40,225 nt of DNA from an uncultured Eubacteriales bacterium (GCA_949289145.1 CASEML010000141.1:1-40225); one strand, 5' to 3'. Shown: positions 27,513-34,925, numbered from the stretch's first letter. Notes: generated by a model not told the origin, from the sequence alone. Numbers and translations: made by a program.

Positions 27513-28337
27513 ATGTCTATGGAAGAACAATATTCCGTTTTAATGTCCGTGTATTACAAAGAAAAAGCTGAATATTTAGAGCAAAGTATGGAAAGCATCT
27601 GGAATCAGTCCTGCCCTACGGATAACTTTGTGCTGGTGTGTGATGGAAAGCTGACAAAGGAGTTAGAGCGGGTAATCCTACAGCAGAAACAAAAATATAA
27701 GGACAGGCTGACAGTGGTTTCTTTGAAGGAAAATATTGGGCTTGGCAAAGCGTTAAACCAGGGAATGGAATATTGTAAGCACAATTTGATTGCACGTATG
27801 GACAGTGATGATATCAGCAAGCCGCAGCGGATGGAAAAACAGCTGCAGGCTATGAAGAAGCATAATGTTGTGATTGTAGGCAGCGCAGTGGAGGAATTTT
27901 CCGGAACTACAGAGCAGATCATGGCAGTTAGAAAAATGCCGGAGACAAGTGAAGAGATAAGGAAATTTGCGGCAAAAAGGAATCCTTTTAATCATCCTAG
28001 CATTATGTATCGGAAAAATGTGGTGGAAGCAGTAGGGGGATATTTGGATTGTCCTTTCTTTGAAGATTACTATTTGTGGGGGCGTATACTAAAAGCCGGA
28101 TATGATGGGTATAACATACATGAAAGTCTTTTATACATGCGGGCAGGAGAGGATATGTACCAGCGCAGAGGGGGCTTTCATTATGCAAAGCTTGCGGTGG
28201 CTTTTCGGTGGAAACTTCATAAAATGGGATTGTCCAGCTTGCAGGACTTTATCATATCGGCTGGTGGACAGGTATTGGTGTGTTTGATTCCCAATAAACT
28301 GCGGACAGGATTTTATAGAAAATTTTTGAGAAAATAA
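27513..28337 (+). CDS. Family 2 glycosyltransferase, AmsE-like
   Basis: A 274-residue GT2 enzyme without obvious membrane helices. Motifs are YSVLMSVYYKEKAEYLEQSM, LVCDGKLT (binding-site Asp), NIGLGKALNQGM, ARMDSDDISKPQRMEKQL (acidic motif) and FNHPSIMYRKNVVEAVGGY. The pattern matches short glycosyltransferases of the AmsE type from exopolysaccharide loci. ATG 27513, with a weak GAGAGCGG upstream, is preferred over an in-frame TTG at 27456 that would overlap the previous gene and lacks a ribosome site. ATG 27519 is also possible. Confidence 0.87.
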   Translation: MSMEEQYSVLMSVYYKEKAEYLEQSMESIWNQSCPTDNFVLVCDGKLTKELERVILQQKQKYKDRLTVVSLKENIGLGKALNQGMEYCKHNLIARMDSDDISKPQRMEKQLQAMKKHNVVIVGSAVEEFSGTTEQIMAVRKMPETSEEIRKFAAKRNPFNHPSIMYRKNVVEAVGGYLDCPFFEDYYLWGRILKAGYDGYNIHESLLYMRAGEDMYQRRGGFHYAKLAVAFRWKLHKMGLSSLQDFIISAGGQVLVCLIPNKLRTGFYRKFLRK

Positions 28338-28350
28338 TGGAGTTGCTATC

Positions 28351-28791
28351 ATGAAAAAAATACAAGAGCTGTTTTTGAAATATAAAGAAGTAATCATGTA
28401 TTTGATTTTTGGAGTGTGCACCACTGCAGTGAATTGGATTATTTATACTGTGATCGTGGTGTTGGGTGAGGAAGTGAATCTGACTGTTGCCAATATCATT
28501 GCATGGGTCGGGGCAGTTGCTTTTGCTTATATTACCAATAAATTATGGGTATTTGAAAGTAAAAGCTGGAATCCTAAAATTGTGCGGAAGGAATTGGGAA
28601 TGTTTCTGAGCGCAAGAATATTTTCAGGAATCTTTGAAATCGGTTTATTTCCCGTTTTGATGTGGATGGGCATGAACCAATCCATTTTCGGTGTGGAAGG
28701 TATGCTGGCTAAGATTGTAGTCGGCGTGCTGGTAATTGTTTTAAATTATATTTTTAGTAAACTATTGGTTTTTAGGAAAAAGGAAGCCTAG
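28351..28791 (+). CDS. GtrA-family membrane protein (lipid-linked sugar flippase)
   Basis: A 146-residue GtrA-like protein with four membrane segments: EVIMYLIFGVCTTAVNWIIYT, ANIIAWVGAVAFAYITNKLW, ARIFSGIFEIGLFPVLM and AKIVVGVLVIVLNYIFSKLLVF. FGVCTTAVNW, TNKLWVFESK and the closing NYIFSKLLVFR are typical. GtrA proteins are thought to flip undecaprenyl-phosphate sugars made by GtrB enzymes, two of which lie upstream (25488 and 26534). It begins 13 bp after the preceding gene with GGAG as ribosome site. Confidence 0.9.
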   Translation: MKKIQELFLKYKEVIMYLIFGVCTTAVNWIIYTVIVVLGEEVNLTVANIIAWVGAVAFAYITNKLWVFESKSWNPKIVRKELGMFLSARIFSGIFEIGLFPVLMWMGMNQSIFGVEGMLAKIVVGVLVIVLNYIFSKLLVFRKKEA

Positions 28792-28819
28792 TAAAGCAGT
28801 GATGGAAATGGAGGAAGCT

Positions 28820-29590
28820 ATGAAAGTTGTCATTTTAGCAGGAGGTTTTGGTACACGGATCAGTGAGGAAAGCCATTTAAAGCCTAAGCCAATGATAGAG
28901 ATTGGGGAACAACCGATCTTATGGCATATTATGAAACATTATTCTGCCTATGGGTTTCATGAATTTATTATATGCGGTGGTTATAAGCAGCATATGATCA
29001 AGCAGTATTTTGCAGATTATTATTTATATAAAAGTGATGTGACTTTTGACTTTGCAAATGGAAACAATATGCAGATACATGACAATGGGGCAGAGCCGTG
29101 GAAAGTAACCATTGTGGATACTGGCTATGCAACCATGACCGGCGGCCGTATTAAGCGGATTCAAAAATATGTGGGTGAAGAAACCTTTATGATGACTTAT
29201 GGAGATGGACTTAGCGATGTTTCTGTGGATAAGCTGGTAGAATTTCACAAACAAAGTGGAAAAATAGCAACGATTACGGCGGTGCAGCCGGGAGGACGTT
29301 TTGGGGCGCTGGATATTGACAGCGTGGACCAAATCCATGGTTTTGCGGAAAAAAAGAAGGAAGACGGTGGCTGGATCAATGCAGGCTTTATGGTGCTGAA
29401 TCCGGAAATTTTTGATTATATCAAAGATGATACTACGGTATTTGAAAAAGAGCCTTTAGAGCGATGTGCGGCCGAGGGACAGCTTATGGCTTACCGTCAT
29501 GAAGGGTTCTGGCAGTGTATGGATACCATGCGTGATAAAAAGCAGTTAGAGGATTTATGGAACAGCGGGCAGGCGCCCTGGAAGCATTAA
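28820..29590 (+). CDS. rfbF: Glucose-1-phosphate cytidylyltransferase
   Basis: A 256-residue enzyme that forms CDP-glucose from glucose 1-phosphate and CTP. Visible motifs: MKVVILAGGFGTRISEES (nucleotide loop), KPKPMIEIGEQPILWHIMKH, FIICGGYKQHMIKQYF, TYGDGLSDV, GGWINAGFMVLNPE and GFWQCMDTMRDKKQLEDLW. Length and order match RfbF. GGAGGAA lies close before ATG 28820; upstream in-frame starts (GTG 28799, ATG 28802, ATG 28808) would only add a few unaligned residues. It is followed 20 bp later by its pathway partner, CDP-glucose dehydratase. Confidence 0.94.
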   Translation: MKVVILAGGFGTRISEESHLKPKPMIEIGEQPILWHIMKHYSAYGFHEFIICGGYKQHMIKQYFADYYLYKSDVTFDFANGNNMQIHDNGAEPWKVTIVDTGYATMTGGRIKRIQKYVGEETFMMTYGDGLSDVSVDKLVEFHKQSGKIATITAVQPGGRFGALDIDSVDQIHGFAEKKKEDGGWINAGFMVLNPEIFDYIKDDTTVFEKEPLERCAAEGQLMAYRHEGFWQCMDTMRDKKQLEDLWNSGQAPWKH

Positions 29591-29610
29591 ATAGAGAAAA
29601 GGTGGAGAAA

Positions 29611-30672
29611 ATGCAGGAATTTTATCAGGGAAAAAAGGTATTGGTCACTGGACATACCGGATTTAAAGGGACATGGCTGTGCAAGATGTTACTGCAGCTG
29701 GGGGCAGAGGTCTATGGATATTCTTTAGAACCGCCTACGAATCCAAGCCTTTATGAGATTTGCGGCATAGACAGGCAGATGGTTTCAGAAATAGGCGATA
29801 TCAGGGATTTAACACATTTGAAAGTATTTTTTGATAAAGTACAGCCGGAAATCGTTCTGCACTTGGCAGCACAGCCTATTGTAAGGGAAAGCTATAAAAA
29901 TCCTGTATATACTTATGAAACAAATGTGATGGGAACAGTGAATATACTGGAATGTGTTAGAACTACAGCAAGTGTAAAAAGTTTTTTGAATGTAACTACG
30001 GATAAGGTTTATGAAAACAAGGAATGGCAGTGGGGCTACCGGGAAAATGAGCCGCTGGATGGATTTGACCCCTATTCTAACAGCAAAAGTTGTTCTGAGC
30101 TGGTGACCCATAGTTATAAAAATAGTTTTTTTGCAGACAAACCAGTGGCCATTTCAACGGCAAGAGCAGGCAACGTGATTGGAGGCGGTGATTTTGCTGT
30201 GGATCGGATCATTCCTGACTGTATTCGGGCGGCACAGGCAAAGAAGCCTATTATAGTTCGTAATCCTTACTCTACCAGACCTTATCAGCATGTGTTAGAG
30301 CCTTTATATGTATATCTTTATATTGCTATGATGCAGGAACAGGATAGGAAGTATGCAGATTATTATAATGTGGGACCGGATGAATGTGACTGTGTAACTA
30401 CCGGAGAGCTGGTGGATTTGTTCTGCAGCAAATGGCAGGAAGGGCTTTCATGGAAAAATCTATCGGAAGAAAATGCAGTACACGAGGCTAATTTTTTGAA
30501 ATTGGACTGCAGTAAACTGAAAGCAGTTTTGGGCTGGAAACCGGCATTTCATGTGGAAGAAGCTGTTGAACTGACGGTAGATTTCAGTAGGAAGTACTTG
30601 GCAGGGCAGGATATAAATGAATGTATGGAGCAGCAAATTCAGATGATTTTTGAAAAAGTCTTACAAAAATGA
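29611..30672 (+). CDS. rfbG: CDP-glucose 4,6-dehydratase
   Basis: A 353-residue short-chain dehydrogenase-type enzyme that converts CDP-glucose to CDP-4-keto-6-deoxyglucose. It starts KKVLVTGHTGFKGTWLCKML (NAD binding, with the TGHTGFKG variant typical of RfbG). Next come LHLAAQPIVRESYKNP, TTDKVYENKEW (Thr-Asp-Lys in place of Thr-Asp-Glu, usual in this family), DPYSNSKSCSELV (catalytic Tyr and Lys) and STRPYQHVLEPL. ATG 29611, behind GGTGGAG, is preferred over an upstream in-frame start at 29557 that overlaps rfbF. No RfbH-type dehydrase, reductase or epimerase for the product is in this window. Confidence 0.93.
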   Translation: MQEFYQGKKVLVTGHTGFKGTWLCKMLLQLGAEVYGYSLEPPTNPSLYEICGIDRQMVSEIGDIRDLTHLKVFFDKVQPEIVLHLAAQPIVRESYKNPVYTYETNVMGTVNILECVRTTASVKSFLNVTTDKVYENKEWQWGYRENEPLDGFDPYSNSKSCSELVTHSYKNSFFADKPVAISTARAGNVIGGGDFAVDRIIPDCIRAAQAKKPIIVRNPYSTRPYQHVLEPLYVYLYIAMMQEQDRKYADYYNVGPDECDCVTTGELVDLFCSKWQEGLSWKNLSEENAVHEANFLKLDCSKLKAVLGWKPAFHVEEAVELTVDFSRKYLAGQDINECMEQQIQMIFEKVLQK

Positions 30673-30680
30673 AATAATAG

Positions 30681-30709
30681 TTGCTTTAAAATTAGTAATA
30701 AATTATAAT
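30681..30709 (+). promoter_or_regulatory. Sigma-A-type promoter before the 30791 nucleotidyltransferase
   Basis: TTGCTT (30681-30686), a 17-bp spacer and perfect TATAAT (30704-30709) stand in the 118-bp gap. Transcription would start near 30716, leaving a leader of about 75 bases. The -10 context, ATTATAATGAAAG, repeats that of the 5650-5678 promoter. Confidence 0.58.
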
Positions 30710-30790
30710 GAAAGGTAAGCGTGCGGTATAGATTCGGTTACAAGGATATGCCGGAAGGTTAGAGAAATCTAATTAAGCAGGAGGAAAAAG

Positions 30791-31711
30791 ATGAGAGAAA
30801 CAGTATTGGTAATCATGGCAGCAGGAATCGGAAGCAGATTTGGCGGAGGAATCAAGCAGTTAGAGCCAGTAGGACCAAATGGTGAAATTATTATGGATTA
30901 TTCCATTCATGATGCTTTGGAAGCGGGGTTTAATAAAGTAGTCTTTATCATTCGTAAGGATTTGGAAAAGGATTTTAGGGAAGTAATTGGGAATCGTATG
31001 GAGAAAATAGCAAAATGCGAATATGCATTTCAAGAAATAGATGATCTTCCTGAAGGGTTTGAAGTTCCGGAGGGAAGAACAAAACCATGGGGAACCGGTC
31101 AGGCAGTATTAAGTTGTAAGAATATTTTGAAAGATCCTTTTGTGGTGATTAATGCCGATGATTATTACGGAAAAGAAGCTTTTGTGAAGGTTCATGATTA
31201 TCTTGTCAATGTGGATGAAAACCAGGACAAGCTGCCAATGTGTATGGCAGGTTTTATTCTTGGAAACACGTTAAGTGACAACGGAGCTGTTACCAGAGGT
31301 GTAGCCAAAATAGATGAAAATCATATCCTTCTTGACGTAGATGAAACCAGCGGAATTGTGCGCAGAGGCGGAAAAGTCGTTGCTGTGGATGATGATGGAA
31401 ATGAAAAGGAAATCGATCCCGAAAGCTATGCATCAATGAACATGTGGGGACTTACACCTAAATTTTTAGATATATTGGACAGTGGTTTTGTAAGATTCTT
31501 AAGCCATCTTGGGGATAAAGCCTTAAAGAAGGAATTCTTACTCCCGATTATTATCGATCAGTTGATTAAAGAAGGAAAAGCAGAGGTAAAAGTGTTGGAG
31601 ACCAGAGACAAGTGGTTTGGTGTTACATACAAAGAAGATAAAGAATCTGTTGTAAATTCCTTTAAAAAATTAATACAGAATGGTGTATATGGCGAGAAGC
31701 TGTATGAATAA
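30791..31711 (+). CDS. Sugar-phosphate nucleotidyltransferase of unknown specificity
   Basis: A 306-residue nucleotidyltransferase-fold enzyme. The N-terminal signature is VIMAAGIGSRFGGGIKQLEPVG, followed by DYSIHDALEAGFNKVVFI, KPWGTGQAVLSC, INADDYYGKEAF (metal-binding Asp region) and MNMWGLTPKFLDIL. The glycine-rich loop and NADDYYG motif place it in the family activating sugar 1-phosphates with NTP. It is not an obvious GalU, RmlA or RfbF, and the GGGIKQ variation of the loop differs from them, so I give no symbol. GCAGGAGGAAA sits before ATG 30791 and a promoter lies upstream. It overlaps the next gene slightly. Confidence 0.85.
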   Translation: MRETVLVIMAAGIGSRFGGGIKQLEPVGPNGEIIMDYSIHDALEAGFNKVVFIIRKDLEKDFREVIGNRMEKIAKCEYAFQEIDDLPEGFEVPEGRTKPWGTGQAVLSCKNILKDPFVVINADDYYGKEAFVKVHDYLVNVDENQDKLPMCMAGFILGNTLSDNGAVTRGVAKIDENHILLDVDETSGIVRRGGKVVAVDDDGNEKEIDPESYASMNMWGLTPKFLDILDSGFVRFLSHLGDKALKKEFLLPIIIDQLIKEGKAEVKVLETRDKWFGVTYKEDKESVVNSFKKLIQNGVYGEKLYE

Positions 31712-33143
31712 AAGAACCATTACTTTTTTCTCAAAGCTGATTATTTTAATCAGCTTTGAATTAGTTTGTATGGCAATTATGGCTTTTGGCATACAAGATA
31801 AAACAAAATATGTTATATATGGTGCAGGATTTGCAGTAATACTGATAGGGGTGGCATTTTTGCTACCCAAAAGCGTATCAAAGAGGCAGGAAAAAATTGT
31901 ACTTACGGGCCTAATCCTGCTGTGTTTTGGCATAAAGCTGGTGGCGGCAAATATATTTCATCCCACACCGGTGGCAGATTATAAGACTTTTTACGAAATG
32001 GCACAGAGTCTTGCGGAGAGTTATCATTATACGGTAAACCCTTTGTATATTGCTCTGTTCCCCCATGTGTTTGGCTATTCGGAGTTTTTGAGTTTTTTCT
32101 TGAAAGTGTTTGGCACAGACATAACTGTGGCAGTGGGATTGAATCTGATTTTGTCGGTCATATCCATGGTGTGCCTTTATAAAATAGGAAAGTCTCTGGG
32201 AGGATTTTCCATGGCGGTAATTTGCAGTGTGCTTTGGATCGTATTTCCGTCCCAGTCTTTTTGGAACAGCTTTATCTTGTCGGAACCCTTATACACCACA
32301 GAACTTTTATTATTTTGGTGTTTGCTCCTGAAGATGGAGGAAACACAGAAAGATACAAAGAAGTCTGTGCTTTTCGCAGTGGCAGCGGGGGTTGTACTGG
32401 TATTGTTTCAGATGTCTCGAACGGTGGGCATTATTGTGATCGTGGCAATGCTTATTACATTGTTTATGGTAGAGATTTCTTCTGCGACCAGAAAAAGAGT
32501 ATTGCTTGTACTGCTGATCATTGCAGTATTTGCGATGGGAAACAAGCTGGCAAACTGGCATGTGGAAAGTAGGATTGGAACTTCTACCGGTGGATTTAGC
32601 TGGTATCATGTGTGTGTTGGATTGGAAGAGACTAGCGGAGGAAAATGGAATGAGCAGGATTGGAACCGTGTGCTGGGAAATGTAAACCGTTTCAGTCAGG
32701 AAGGATATGAGCACCCGGCACTGGAGGCGCAAAAGTTGGAAAAGTTGGAGGCAGAGCAAAAGGTGAAGAAACTGTCAGAACCTTTTCAGCTTATGAAAAC
32801 AAAGTTGAAAACTTTGCTGGGCAATGACAGCAGCGGAATTATTATTCATTTAAAATACAGTCAGGTTTCCTTAAAAGCAAAAACCTGTGAGAAAATAGAA
32901 TTTTTGACCAACAGTTTTTATTATATGATTGTGTTGCTGAGCATTTTGGCAGGTATTTTGTTTTTTCGAGAGAAAAAGGGAAATGTTGCCTTTATATTCT
33001 TATATGTGATTGGGCTTACCATGGGACACATGTTGATTGAAGTACAGGAGAGATATCATTATTCTATTCTGGCAGGCTTTCTGGTGGCAGCCGCCTATGC
33101 AGTCAGCATTTTGTCCGGCAAGAGGAAGAAAGGAAAAGGATAA
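31704..33143 (+). CDS. Polytopic membrane protein, GT39/ArnT-like glycosyltransferase candidate
   Basis: A 479-residue membrane protein with about 11 hydrophobic segments. The loop after the third segment carries PTPVADYKTFYEMAQSLA (D92) and YTVNPLYIALFPHVFGYSEFL, a pattern seen in lipid-linked-sugar dependent glycosyltransferases. LSEPLYTTELLLFW also recalls the 'SE' motif of GT39-like helices. A charged extracytoplasmic loop (EAQKLEKLEAEQKVKKLSEP) lies before the last helices. ATG 31704, overlapping the previous stop by 8 bases behind GAGAAG, is chosen; ATG 31680 and 31689 are in frame but lack ribosome sites. It ends facing the gene-free repeat region. Confidence 0.75.
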   Translation: MNKRTITFFSKLIILISFELVCMAIMAFGIQDKTKYVIYGAGFAVILIGVAFLLPKSVSKRQEKIVLTGLILLCFGIKLVAANIFHPTPVADYKTFYEMAQSLAESYHYTVNPLYIALFPHVFGYSEFLSFFLKVFGTDITVAVGLNLILSVISMVCLYKIGKSLGGFSMAVICSVLWIVFPSQSFWNSFILSEPLYTTELLLFWCLLLKMEETQKDTKKSVLFAVAAGVVLVLFQMSRTVGIIVIVAMLITLFMVEISSATRKRVLLVLLIIAVFAMGNKLANWHVESRIGTSTGGFSWYHVCVGLEETSGGKWNEQDWNRVLGNVNRFSQEGYEHPALEAQKLEKLEAEQKVKKLSEPFQLMKTKLKTLLGNDSSGIIIHLKYSQVSLKAKTCEKIEFLTNSFYYMIVLLSILAGILFFREKKGNVAFIFLYVIGLTMGHMLIEVQERYHYSILAGFLVAAAYAVSILSGKRKKGKG

Positions 33144-33245
33144 GTTTTTTGAGATACAAATTATTGTTGGTGGTTGGCGGGACGCTTATGATAGACACAG
33201 AATCTTCCTTAGCAGGCGGAAACAACGTTCAAGCCTTACAGTTTG

Positions 33246-33319
33246 CCAAAAACAAGAGTCATTGGATTCGCACTTACGTTTACCAAAAACAAGAGTCATA
33301 GCATTTACACTTACGTTTA
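33246..33319 (+). repeat. Two tandem 37-bp direct repeats
   Basis: Copies at 33246-33282 and 33283-33319 match at 33 of 37 positions. All four differences fall in an 8-base middle part, while the flanking 17 and 12 bases are identical. The conserved unit is therefore 29 bp, running across the junction (CACTTACGTTTACC then AAAAACAAGAGTCAT). Degenerate traces lie just before (CCTTACAGTTTGCC, about 33235-33247) and just after (CCA at 33320). Function unknown. Confidence 0.85.
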
Positions 33320-33329
33320 CCATAGCACA

Positions 33330-33408
33330 GCACATAGCCCATACAAATACTTCCCTGAAAGACTGTTTGGTTCTGTCTTCCAGGGAAGTATTTGTATGGG
33401 CTATGTGC
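33330..33408. repeat. 28-bp perfect inverted repeat (long hairpin)
   Basis: Arms at 33330-33357 and 33381-33408 are perfectly complementary over 28 bp, separated by 23 bases. Inside the loop AAGAC (33359-33363) and GTCTT (33375-33379) can add five more pairs after one A:C mismatch, leaving an 11-base loop. No T-run follows in either direction, so it is not a textbook terminator, though it could stop convergent transcripts or be the remnant of a small mobile repeat. Confidence 0.85.
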
Positions 33409-33443
33409 GTCCTTGCAAGCGGAAGTTTTCATTGTAACCTAAT

Positions 33444-34817
33444 TTAGTTTTGTGAATCATCTTCCGCTTTAGATGCAGTGGTCTGCCAGGATTCCACACC
33501 CTCAGTATTTTCTTTTTGGAATAGTATCTTTACCGTCAGTAATATCAACTTAATATCTAGAAAAAAAGTGTAGTTCTGAATATAGTATAAATCCAATTTT
33601 AATTTATCATATGGAGTGGTATTGTATTTGCCATAAACCTGAGCATATCCGGTTAAACCGGCTTTTACCTTAAGGCGAAAAGGAAATTCTTCGATTTCTT
33701 TGGCATATTGGTCGGCAATTTCTTTTCGCTCCGGTCTTGGTCCTACTACAGACATTTCTCCTTTTAAAATATTTAAAATCTGAGGAAGCTCGTCCAAATG
33801 AAGCTTGCGGAGGATATTTCCGATAGGAGTAATCCGGCTGTCATTTTTCATAGCAAGTCTGGCGCCTTCTTTTTCAGAATCTACCCGCATGCTTCGGAAT
33901 TTATAAATCATAAAAGTTTTTCCGTCTAAGGTCAACCGCTCCTGCTTGTAGAATACAGGTCCGCCGTCATACAATTTTATACAAAGTGAAAAAATAATCA
34001 TAAGCGGTGAAGTAAGAACCAAAAGAAGGAAAGAAACCACAATGTCTAAAGCACGTTTTGCTATTTTTTCTTCCGGAGCCAGACCAAAATTACGGGATAA
34101 CTGCAATGGAGTATCAAATAGGTGAATACTGTCAGAGCCCATAATGATAATATCAGAAAGCTTTGGCATAATATAACAGCGAATAGACTTTCCGAAACAA
34201 TATTTCACAATGTTGTTTCGGATTTCTGAATTAATATCACATACCAAAACAGCTTTGTGCTGATTGATCAATTCTTTGATCCGTTCTTCCCCTTCGCTTA
34301 CATGGACAGAACTGTGGATAGCATACTTATCACTTCTGGAGTTCAGTTTGTGGATTAAGTATTTTGGATTGCGGTCACCGTATACCAGCAATAATTGCCT
34401 TGCTGGATAAAGCTTTTTATAAATCCAATATGAAAAGAAAGTCCATGCTATAATGGCGATTCCGTCCATAATAGTCATTTTCACAATAGGCATATAGGGC
34501 ATAATGCGGTAACCTAAAAGACAGAGCTGAAGCCAAGTGACAATATTTACACAAATAATAGACAAAAACTGGGAGTACAGAACGTCCATAATCCGCAGAT
34601 AACCCACTTTATAAGCACTGTAAACATTGGAAAAGAACAAAAGAAGTAATGCATACAATGCAATCAATACCAAATGTCCGTTGTAAAAAAAGTTTTTCGG
34701 TAGTGTACCATCATAATAGGTAAACCACGTGTAAGCATAAATCAAGGTCTGAATAACCATGATAATAAAGGCAAGTAAGATAGATAACAGCCTTTTGTAA
34801 CGTTCTTTTTTTCTCAT
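33444..34817 (-). CDS. Undecaprenyl-phosphate sugar-phosphotransferase (priming glycosyltransferase)
   Basis: A 457-residue membrane enzyme of the WbaP/WcaJ/CpsE type that starts repeat-unit synthesis by moving a sugar 1-phosphate to undecaprenyl phosphate. Four N-terminal membrane helices (about 8-135) lead to a Rossmann-like region (LLLVYGDRN, AVLVCDINSEI). Next come the re-entrant helix (KRALDIVVSFLLLVLTSPLM, 254-273) and the catalytic domain: GGPVFYKQERL, KFRSMRVDSE, LRKLHLDELPQ with the catalytic pair D342-E343, MSVVGPRPER and GLTGYAQVYG. It is the only leftward gene. TTGACA-17-TAGAAT promoter and AGAGGA ribosome site are in place. The sugar (glucose, galactose or HexNAc) cannot be told from sequence. 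Confidence 0.93.
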   Translation of the reverse strand: MRKKERYKRLLSILLAFIIMVIQTLIYAYTWFTYYDGTLPKNFFYNGHLVLIALYALLLLFFSNVYSAYKVGYLRIMDVLYSQFLSIICVNIVTWLQLCLLGYRIMPYMPIVKMTIMDGIAIIAWTFFSYWIYKKLYPARQLLLVYGDRNPKYLIHKLNSRSDKYAIHSSVHVSEGEERIKELINQHKAVLVCDINSEIRNNIVKYCFGKSIRCYIMPKLSDIIIMGSDSIHLFDTPLQLSRNFGLAPEEKIAKRALDIVVSFLLLVLTSPLMIIFSLCIKLYDGGPVFYKQERLTLDGKTFMIYKFRSMRVDSEKEGARLAMKNDSRITPIGNILRKLHLDELPQILNILKGEMSVVGPRPERKEIADQYAKEIEEFPFRLKVKAGLTGYAQVYGKYNTTPYDKLKLDLYYIQNYTFFLDIKLILLTVKILFQKENTEGVESWQTTASKAEDDSQN

Positions 34818-34841
34818 AATATTTAATTCCTCTCAAAAAAC

Positions 34842-34856
34842 GATGTAAACTACATC
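34842..34856. promoter_or_regulatory. Operator-like palindrome at the start of the leftward transcript
   Basis: GATGTAAACTACATC is a perfect 6-bp inverted repeat around AAC. It begins about where the leftward promoter should start transcription (near 34856), a classic place for a repressor site. It could also be a small leader hairpin. Confidence 0.4.
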
Positions 34857-34862
34857 AGCCAC

Positions 34863-34891
34863 ATTCTAGCAGAGTTACAATAAAATGTCAA
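34863..34891 (-). promoter_or_regulatory. Sigma-A-type promoter of the priming transferase
   Basis: On the minus strand the consensus TTGACA (34891-34886) is followed by a 17-bp spacer and TAGAAT (34868-34863), preceded by TGC to form an extended -10. This is the best promoter in the window. Transcription would start near 34856, about 39 bases before the start codon. Confidence 0.75.
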
Positions 34892-34893
34892 AT

Positions 34894-34910
34894 GCTTGCA
34901 GAATGCAAGC
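34894..34910. promoter_or_regulatory. Palindrome between divergent promoters
   Basis: GCTTGCAGAATGCAAGC, a perfect 7-bp inverted repeat with a 3-base centre, overlaps the -35 of the rightward promoter and abuts the -35 of the leftward one. It is placed to affect both. A regulator is not identifiable from this sequence. Confidence 0.4.
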
Positions 34911-34925
34911 GTAATATGGTATACT
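34896..34925 (+). promoter_or_regulatory. Sigma-A-type promoter of the 34975 membrane protein
   Basis: TTGCAG (34896-34901), an 18-bp spacer and TATACT (34920-34925) with TGG before it (extended -10). Transcription would start near 34932, about 43 bases before ATG 34975. It is back-to-back with the leftward promoter. Confidence 0.55.

Larger units (their letters stand above)
33144..33443. other. 300-bp gene-free region between convergent genes
   Basis: This stretch separates the last rightward gene from the leftward priming transferase. It holds two tandem 37-bp repeats (33246-33319), preceded by a degenerate partial copy from about 33228, and a long perfect inverted repeat (33330-33408). 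I find no convincing gene: open frames here are built of the repeat and lack ribosome sites. No T-rich intrinsic terminator tail is seen in either direction. Confidence 0.7.

Noticed and set aside
32310-32759. 149-residue minus-strand open frame
   Set aside because: Antisense to a membrane protein gene; His/Gln-rich shadow without start signals.
33246-33319. CRISPR array
   Set aside because: Only two full units, with an 8-base variable part too short for a spacer; no cas genes in the window.
33330-33408. Standard intrinsic terminator
   Set aside because: The hairpin is strong but no T-run follows on either strand; kept as a repeat of unknown role.
33037-33447. 136-residue open frame across the repeat region
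   Set aside because: Overlaps the end of the membrane protein gene, is built from the tandem repeats and hairpin, and has no ribosome site or family likeness.
33417-33469. 9-bp inverted repeat AAGCGGAAG / CTTCCGCTT as a terminator of the leftward gene
   Set aside because: One arm lies in the coding end of the priming transferase, the spacing is 35 bases and no T-run is present; probably chance.
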